A DNA stretch of 35,098 nt from JAKLKS01 sp964370855 (lineage in GTDB: Bacteria > Planctomycetota > JAJSAM01 > JAKLKS01). Shown here one piece after another: positions 7,623-12,122 of this stretch (position 1 is the stretch's first letter; each line of letters starts with the position of its first letter). Where the stretch lies: contig CAYJMF010000048.1 of the NCBI GenBank assembly GCA_964370855.1, positions 1-35,098 on the forward strand. Reading direction: 5' to 3'. The notes beneath the pieces were generated by a model, which had not been told where the DNA came from, did not search any database, and saw only the letters and a list, made by a program, of their open reading frames with translations. The translations under genes were made by a program, and so were the position numbers.

Positions 7623-8354
7623 TTGGCCGGGGTCCTCCTCTCGCTGGATGGGCGCGGCGCCCTCGTCACCGGGGGCGGCGGCGGCATCGGCTCCGCCGTG
7701 GCGGCCCGCCTCCTCGAGGCCGGGGCGCGGGTGGCGAGCCTCGACCTCCCCGGAGCCCCGGTGCCCGCGGGGGCCGCGGGCATCCCCTGCGACCTCGGCA
7801 GCGGGGAGGGGGTGCGGGGCGCCGTCGCCGCCGCGGAGGCGGCCCTCGACGGGAGGATCCACGCCGTGGTCCACTGCGCCGGCATCACCAGGGACGGGCT
7901 CCTCTGGAAGCTCGCCGACGAGGACTGGGACGCGGTGCTCCGCGTGAACCTCGGCTCCGCCTTCCACCTGCTCAAGGCCTGCACCCCGGCGCTGCGCCGG
8001 GCCGGCGCGGGCTCCGTGGTGCTCGTCTCCTCCATCAACGGGGAGCGGGGGAAGTTCGGGCAGTCCAACTACGCCGCCAGCAAGGCCGGCCTCAACGCGC
8101 TGGCGCGGACCGCGGCCCGGGAGCTGGGGCGGTTCCGCATCCGCGTGAACGCCGTGGCGCCGGGCTTCGTGGAGACGGCCATGACGCGGGACCTCCCGCC
8201 GGAGGTCCGCAAGAGGGCCGAGGACGAGACCGTCCTCGGCCGGGTCGCGGGACCCGGGGAGATCGCCGACGCGATCCTCTTCCTGGCCTCGGACCTCTCC
8301 CGCCACGTGACGGGCCAGGTCCTGCGCGTGGACGGCGGGCAGCTCATCGGCTAG
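7623..8354 (+). CDS. Short-chain dehydrogenase/reductase (FabG/BadH-like)
   Basis: A 243-residue classical SDR. It shows the cofactor motif TGGGGGIG (16-23), D41 after beta-2 (NAD preference), the catalytic Ser near 136-137, Y150 and K154 in YAASK, and a C-terminal VDGGQLIG. The best start is TTG at 7623, two bases after the bcrD stop; no in-frame ATG or GTG lies closer, and a run of G just upstream could serve as ribosome-binding site. In R. palustris the SDR BadH oxidises 2-hydroxycyclohexanecarboxyl-CoA. Here had and oah already supply the Thauera-type route, so this SDR may act on 3-hydroxypimelyl-CoA, on a cyclohexane-carboxylate branch, or on another hydroxyacyl-CoA. The exact substrate cannot be read from sequence. 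Confidence 0.88.
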   Translation: MAGVLLSLDGRGALVTGGGGGIGSAVAARLLEAGARVASLDLPGAPVPAGAAGIPCDLGSGEGVRGAVAAAEAALDGRIHAVVHCAGITRDGLLWKLADEDWDAVLRVNLGSAFHLLKACTPALRRAGAGSVVLVSSINGERGKFGQSNYAASKAGLNALARTAARELGRFRIRVNAVAPGFVETAMTRDLPPEVRKRAEDETVLGRVAGPGEIADAILFLASDLSRHVTGQVLRVDGGQLIG

Positions 8355-8381
8355 GAGCGGTCGCGGGAAACGGAGGACGCC

Positions 8382-8888
8382 ATGGAAGCGACGACGGGGA
8401 CGCGGACGACGGTGCGGGGGCTGCGGCCCCGGGACCTCGACGCGGTCATCGCGCTCGACGCGCGCATCACGGGACGGCGGCGCGAGGACTACTTCCGGAG
8501 GAAGCTCGACCAGGCGCTGCAGGAGACCGGGATCCAGGTCTCCCTGGCGGCGGAGGTGGACGGGGGCTTCGTCGGCTTCCTCCTCTGCCGGGTCTTCTAC
8601 GGGGAGTTCGGCGCCATGGAGGCGGCGGCGGTGCTGGACACGCTGGGCGTCCACCCCTCCTTCCACGGCAAGGGGGTGGGGCGCGCCCTCCTGGCGCAGC
8701 TCCGCACGAACCTGCTCGGCCTCGGCATCCACAGTCTCCGGACGGAGGTCTCCTGGGACGCCCAGGACCTCATGGGCTTCTTCCGCGGCGAGGGGTTCCT
8801 CCCGGCGCCCCGATTCTGCCTCGACCTCGACCTCGAGGCCCACCGCGAGCGGGCCGCGGAGCGGGAGGCGGGGGAGGGGGAGGTCTAG
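8382..8888 (+). CDS. GNAT-family acetyltransferase, operon copy 2
   Basis: A 168-residue GNAT protein paralogous to the product of 2423-2890. Beta-4 is at about 83-92 (AVLDTLGVHP) and the acetyl-CoA loop is H-G-K-G-V-G at 95-100. This is closer to the canonical Q/R-x-x-G-x-G/A than copy 1, with H in the first place. The N-terminal DARITGRRREDYF matches a DALRTGREKPAYW segment in copy 1. A good GGAGG ribosome-binding site precedes the ATG. An acidic tail rich in Glu and Arg follows residue 150. RimI-like GNATs of this kind occur beside anaerobic acyl-CoA pathways in other bacteria, but their substrates are not settled. Acylation of Bcr, Had or Oah lysines is an inference. Confidence 0.85.
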   Translation: MEATTGTRTTVRGLRPRDLDAVIALDARITGRRREDYFRRKLDQALQETGIQVSLAAEVDGGFVGFLLCRVFYGEFGAMEAAAVLDTLGVHPSFHGKGVGRALLAQLRTNLLGLGIHSLRTEVSWDAQDLMGFFRGEGFLPAPRFCLDLDLEAHRERAAEREAGEGEV

Positions 8889-8891
8889 CCC

Positions 8892-9272
8892 GTGCGCCTG
8901 TCCCGCAGCGGCGCCTGCGCTCTGCGCGCCGCCATGGAGATGGCGCTGGCGGGTCCCGACCCCGTCACCGTCGCCGAGGTCGCGCGCCGCCACGGGATCC
9001 CACCCACGGCGCTGGCCAAGGTGCTGCAGCGGCTCGTGCGGGCGCGCATCGCCGTGGGCCACCGGGGGGTCGGCGGCGGGTACCGGCTCGCGAGGGATCC
9101 CTCGGAGGTGACGGTGCTCCAGGTGCTGGAGGCCTTCGAGCCGATCCCCGGAAGCGATCCCGGGACCGGGGACGGGCTCGTGGAGCGCCGCCTCCGCGCC
9201 CTCCTCGGCGAGGTGGACGAGACCGTCCGCTGCACCCTCGCGTCGGTGACCCTCGCGACCCTCGTCGGGTAG
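8892..9272 (+). CDS. Rrf2-family transcriptional regulator
   Basis: A 126-residue winged-helix protein of the Rrf2 family. The N-terminal helix is RLSRSGACALRAAMEMAL, the helix-turn-helix is around 25-48 (VTVAEVARRHGIPPTALAKVLQ), and the wing is GVGGGYRLAR. The Cys triad that binds the [2Fe-2S] or [4Fe-4S] cluster in IscR, NsrR and RsrR is absent; only one cysteine near residue 9 and one near the C-terminus are seen, so it is probably not a classical iron-sulfur sensor. The start is GTG, three bases after the GNAT-2 stop. As the last gene of the operon it is a natural candidate for its regulator, perhaps sensing an acyl-CoA or redox signal and binding the palindrome at 165-177. This role is inferred from position only. 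Confidence 0.85.
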   Translation: MRLSRSGACALRAAMEMALAGPDPVTVAEVARRHGIPPTALAKVLQRLVRARIAVGHRGVGGGYRLARDPSEVTVLQVLEAFEPIPGSDPGTGDGLVERRLRALLGEVDETVRCTLASVTLATLVG

Positions 9273-9278
9273 GTGCCC

Positions 9279-9443
9279 GACCGCCATACTGAACCCGACC
9301 CGGATTGGGGGGGGGGGGGGGGGGCCCGGGGGGCCGGGGGGGGGGGGGCGGGCCCCCCCCCCCCCCGCGGGGCAGACCATCATGGCCCGGGAGGGAGGGT
9401 CTCGCCCCCGCCGCCAATCTGGGTCGGGTTCAGTATGGCGGTC
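9279..9443. repeat. Long inverted repeat (two 30-base arms) enclosing G/C tracts
   Basis: The left arm 9279-9308 and the right arm 9414-9443 are reverse complements over 30 bases with one mismatch. The arm core includes CCATACTGAACCCGACCC. The roughly 105-base interior is mostly extreme G and C runs. It fills the space between the convergent rrf2-type and octaheme cytochrome genes, so it could act as a bidirectional terminator, or be a dispersed palindromic repeat. It shares no clear motif with the two palindromes at 29548 and 32873. Confidence 0.75.
9307..9367 (+). other. Extreme G-run/C-run tract, possible G-quadruplex
   Basis: Within the inverted repeat lie successive plus-strand runs of G (the first about 18 long) separated by a few C, followed by a C run of about 15. 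Four or more G-tracts in close order are the textbook layout for a G-quadruplex, and the whole can also fold on itself as a G:C hairpin. Homopolymers of this length are also a common site of sequencing error, so exact run lengths should not be trusted. Confidence 0.5.
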
Positions 9444-9488
9444 AACCGGGGAAAATTCCCCTCCACCCTGTGCCAGGCACCTACCCGC

Positions 9489-11450
9489 CTATCGCAACTT
9501 CTTCACGGTCTCGCGGACGAACCTTGCCGCGGGGTCGAGGGCGAGTTTCCGCTCGTAGGCCTCGATCGCCCCGGGGACGTCGCCGGCGATCTGGCGGGCC
9601 GCGCCGAGGCGGAACCAGCGGAGGTGATCCTCGGGGGCCGCCGCGGCCTCCTCTGCGAGCACCGGGAGGAGGGCGTCGAGGAGCGGCCGGTTCGACCGGA
9701 CCCGCTCCCATCCCGAGAGCGCCGCCCGCGCCGCGGCGCCGCGCACGGCCAGCGACGCGTCCTCGAGGCCGCGCCGCAGGGCCCGGTCCGCGTCCTCCCC
9801 CCGGAGCCCGGCGAGGCCCGCGAGGGCGCCGCGCCGCACGAGGGAATCGGCGTCCGCCGCCGCCGACAGGAGGTGAAGGCGCGCCTCCTCCCCGTACCTC
9901 CCGAGGAGGCGCGCCGCCGAGGCGCGGGCCACGCGGGGGAGGGCGCGGTCGATGAGCACCTCCTCGAGGAGCCCGACGGCCCCGGGCCGCTCCTCCTGCG
10001 CGGCGCGGATCGCCAGGGTCCACTTCCGCTGCGGCCGCGGGACGGGCCACCAGGCGTCGCTCGCCGCCTTCACCCGCTCGAAGGGGAGCCGCGGCGCGTC
10101 CGCCGGGGCCCCGCGCCCGCCGCCGTGGCACCACGTGCAGGCGTCCCGGGAGGGCTCGTCGCCGGCGCCCCCGGGACGCGGGATCCCGATGGAGTGGTCG
10201 TGCACGTTCCCGTGGCCCCGCTCGATGGTGACGGGCCCGAGGTGGCAGGCGACGCAGCGCCCCCCGCTCCCCGCGGAGGAGTGGCGGCCGTGGGCCGCCG
10301 GGTCCTTCACGAGCTCCCCGTGGCAGGGGGCGCAGAGGCCGTCGGTCTCCGCGAGGGGGACGCGGAGCTGGGAGGGGTGCTTCTCGGCGTGGGGGCCGTG
10401 GCAGGAGAGGCAGGTGAGCTTCCCCGCGCCGGCGCAGGCGCTGGAGAGGAAGGAGAGCCCCTCGTAGATGAGCTCCCGCGGCCTCCCCTCGGCGTCGGCG
10501 CGATCGCCGCGATCGAGCAGCGTCGGGTCGAGGAACTCGAAGAGGTCGTCGCCGGGGCGGAAGCCGTGGCGCACGACCTCCCCTTCCATGTGGCACCAGA
10601 GGCAGGACTCGACCTGCCGGTCCCGGGGGAGGTTCCCGATGCGCGCCATGGGATCCGCCGCGGGGGCGCCGGGGAGGCTCCGCACCTTCGCCGTGTGGCC
10701 GGCGTCCTCCCCGTGGCAGGCCTCGCAGTCCACGCCGTGGGCGCGGAGAGCGAAGCGCGGCCCGCCGGGCCCCTCGGGGAAGGGGCGGTAGCCGCTGCTG
10801 TGGCAGCGGGCGCAGCGGGAGTCGTAGTTCCGGTCCGGCCCCGTCCAGAAGGAGGGCTCGCCGGGGCGCACGACGGGGGCCCGCGCCGGGTCGGCGCCGG
10901 GGCCGCCGAAGAGGAGATCGGTGTAGTCGAACCACGCCCCCCCGGGCAGTTCGGCCATGGCCGGCAGGACCTGGAGGCGGCCCCCCTCCATGGTCGTCAC
11001 GAACATCTGCATCCGCGCGCGGCCGACGACGAGATCCACGGGGTGCTCCCCCTGCTTCCCGTCCTCCCCCGTGGTGGCGGCGAGCCAGCGATCCCCCTCG
11101 GACCGGAAGCGGGTCGCCCCGGGCCCGTGGAGGACGGCGGCGCCGGCGAGAATCTCCGGGGGAAGGTGCCCCGCGGCGGCGGGGGTGGTGGAGAGGGGGT
11201 GGAGGGAGGACTCCCAGCCGCGGACCATGTGGCAGGAGAGGCAGCCGGCGGCGCCGGTGAGAGTAGCGGCGGGAGCGGGAGGGGAAGGCGGATCCGGGGG
11301 AGGAGGCGCGGGAGCGGAGGCGGCGGGACCGGGGGCCGGCGGCGGGGGCGTGGGCGTGGGGGCCGCGGGGCGGCCCGCCAGCCACCCGGCAGCGGCGGAC
11401 CCCGCGGGGGCGTGGACGGCGAGGAGGCGCCGGGACCGGGCCGGGGTCAT
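9489..11450 (-). CDS. Octaheme c-type cytochrome with HEAT and TPR repeats
   Basis: A secreted or periplasmic multiheme cytochrome. Eight CXXCH motifs appear in the order CLSCH, CARCH, CEACH, CLWCH, CLSCH, CAPCH, CVACH, CTWCH. A Pro/Ala-rich linker comes before the first heme. After the last heme the C-terminal 230 residues are HEAT-like helical repeats (RASAARLLGRYGEEARLHLL, LVRRGALAGLAGL) and a final TPR-like unit (WFRLGAARQIAGDVPGAIEAYERKL), suggesting docking to partner proteins. I chose ATG 11450, which gives an RSRR start and a moderately hydrophobic stretch. ATG 11516 is in frame, has an AGGAGG-like sequence just upstream and would add 22 residues, but it overlaps the divergent small gene. 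It probably moves electrons between the quinone pool or periplasm and an acceptor; which one is not visible. Confidence 0.85.
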   Translation of the reverse strand: MTPARSRRLLAVHAPAGSAAAGWLAGRPAAPTPTPPPPAPGPAASAPAPPPPDPPSPPAPAATLTGAAGCLSCHMVRGWESSLHPLSTTPAAAGHLPPEILAGAAVLHGPGATRFRSEGDRWLAATTGEDGKQGEHPVDLVVGRARMQMFVTTMEGGRLQVLPAMAELPGGAWFDYTDLLFGGPGADPARAPVVRPGEPSFWTGPDRNYDSRCARCHSSGYRPFPEGPGGPRFALRAHGVDCEACHGEDAGHTAKVRSLPGAPAADPMARIGNLPRDRQVESCLWCHMEGEVVRHGFRPGDDLFEFLDPTLLDRGDRADAEGRPRELIYEGLSFLSSACAGAGKLTCLSCHGPHAEKHPSQLRVPLAETDGLCAPCHGELVKDPAAHGRHSSAGSGGRCVACHLGPVTIERGHGNVHDHSIGIPRPGGAGDEPSRDACTWCHGGGRGAPADAPRLPFERVKAASDAWWPVPRPQRKWTLAIRAAQEERPGAVGLLEEVLIDRALPRVARASAARLLGRYGEEARLHLLSAAADADSLVRRGALAGLAGLRGEDADRALRRGLEDASLAVRGAAARAALSGWERVRSNRPLLDALLPVLAEEAAAAPEDHLRWFRLGAARQIAGDVPGAIEAYERKLALDPAARFVRETVKKLR

Positions 11451-11514
11451 GGCGGGCGGGACCGCGAATCCCGGTCCCGCCGAACCCGCGGCGGGGGGGC
11501 CGGTTTCACGCTTC

Positions 11515-11742
11515 ATGGCCCTCCTGCTCCTCTCCGTCCTCGTCCTCCTCTCCTGGCTGATCCTCCTGGCGGCCTGCTGGCCCCTGGCGCTGCTGGCAGG
11601 AGTCCTCCTCGTCCCCCTCGCCCTCTCCGGCCTCGTGCTCGGGGGGGCCTGGGTCGTCGCCCGCGGGGTCGTCGAGCTGGCCACGGCCCTCCTCTCCCTG
11701 CCCTTCCGGGCGGCGGGCATCGGGGGCTGGCGCCGGCGCTGA
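11515..11742 (+). CDS. Small two-helix membrane protein, 75 residues
   Basis: A short plus-strand gene encoding a strongly hydrophobic protein. The first helix covers about residues 2-20 and the second about 22-48. An amphipathic VELATALLSLPFRAAG segment and a basic WRRR end follow. The run of Leu, Val, Trp and Ala with an LPFRA motif resembles small conserved membrane proteins of unknown function in other bacteria. No clear ribosome-binding site precedes the ATG, and its start overlaps the alternative start (11516) of the divergent cytochrome gene. It could be an accessory to the cytochrome, or chance coding opposite a purine-rich strand. The sensible protein composition and the hairpin after the stop favour a real gene. 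Confidence 0.55.
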   Translation: MALLLLSVLVLLSWLILLAACWPLALLAGVLLVPLALSGLVLGGAWVVARGVVELATALLSLPFRAAGIGGWRRR

Positions 11743-11752
11743 GCCGCCGGCA

Positions 11753-11770
11753 GCGGGGCGGACTCCCCGC
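11753..11770 (+). terminator. Hairpin after the small membrane gene
   Basis: GCGGGG (11753-11758) pairs with CCCCGC (11765-11770) across a 6-base loop, 10 bases after the stop of the 75-residue gene. There is no T-run, so it would be a weak or factor-dependent terminator at best. Confidence 0.3.
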
Positions 11771-12062
11771 CACGGGGGGGGATTTCCCGCTCCCCCCCCT
11801 CCTCCATCCCCGCCCGCCCCGTCCCCCCCGACGGCCGATCCCCGGGATCGGGAACGGCGGCCTTGACCGCCGTCAATCCCGCCCCCCCGCCCGGACCAAG
11901 GGTTGCGCCAGCCCCCCCCGACGCGAAGGAAGCCCGGGCGACCGGGACGGGAATTCGGGCCTGTGCGGGAACTCCACCAATCACGGTGGAATTTCCCCCG
12001 CCCCGCCCCCTCCCCTCCCCTTCGGCCGGGCAGGACGACCAACAGGCAAAGGTTCCGTCACT
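11771..12062 (+). promoter_or_regulatory. Upstream region of the 10-heme cytochrome gene
   Basis: This non-coding stretch holds three inverted repeats. CCGATCCC/GGGATCGG (11835-11851) is a perfect 8-base palindrome around one C. TTGAC-CGCC-GTCAA (11863-11876) is listed separately. A 12-base imperfect stem, 10 of 12 pairs with core TCCACC/GGTGGA, spans 11967-11996. No convincing -35/-10 pair was found, so the promoter position is unknown. Confidence 0.4.
11863..11876. promoter_or_regulatory. TTGAC-N4-GTCAA palindrome, FNR/CRP-type site
   Basis: A perfect 5+5 palindrome with a 4-base centre, about 250 bp upstream of the 10-heme cytochrome start. It shares TGAC-N4-GTCA exactly with the site at 114-125 ahead of the benzoyl-CoA operon. 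The layout is that of FNR/CRP-superfamily sites such as TTGAT-N4-ATCAA. It suggests joint control of aromatic degradation and cytochrome respiration, which is an inference. Confidence 0.5.
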
Positions 12063-12108
12063 CTCCGGCAGGGTGGCGAACACCGGTGCCCGCGATGCGG
12101 GGCCGGAG
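12063..12108 (+). ncRNA. Possible three-way-junction RNA leader
   Basis: The last 60 bases before the 10-heme cytochrome gene can fold into a compact three-way junction. P1 is CTCCGGC (12063-12069) with GCCGGAG (12102-12108). P2 is GGTG (12072-12075) with CACC (12081-12084). P3 is CCCGC (12089-12093) with GCGGG (12097-12101). P1's 3' strand runs into the ribosome-binding sequence, so folding could affect translation. It did not match the c-di-GMP/cGAMP GEMM consensus known upstream of cytochrome genes, nor any other riboswitch I could recall. High G+C raises the risk of chance pairing. Confidence 0.3.
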
Positions 12109-12122
12109 AAGGGGGAGTTCGA

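Noticed and set aside
9273..12122. Extension of the decaheme cytochrome frame far upstream
   Set aside because: The open frame runs back to 9273, but that part is opposite the octaheme gene and low in protein character. The signal peptide and ribosome-binding site fix the start at 12123.
12020..12122. GEMM-type (c-di-GMP/cGAMP) riboswitch upstream of the cytochrome gene
   Set aside because: An AGGCAAAGG stretch looked suggestive, but the GEMM core (GACGCAAAGCC and the tetraloop receptor layout) could not be found.
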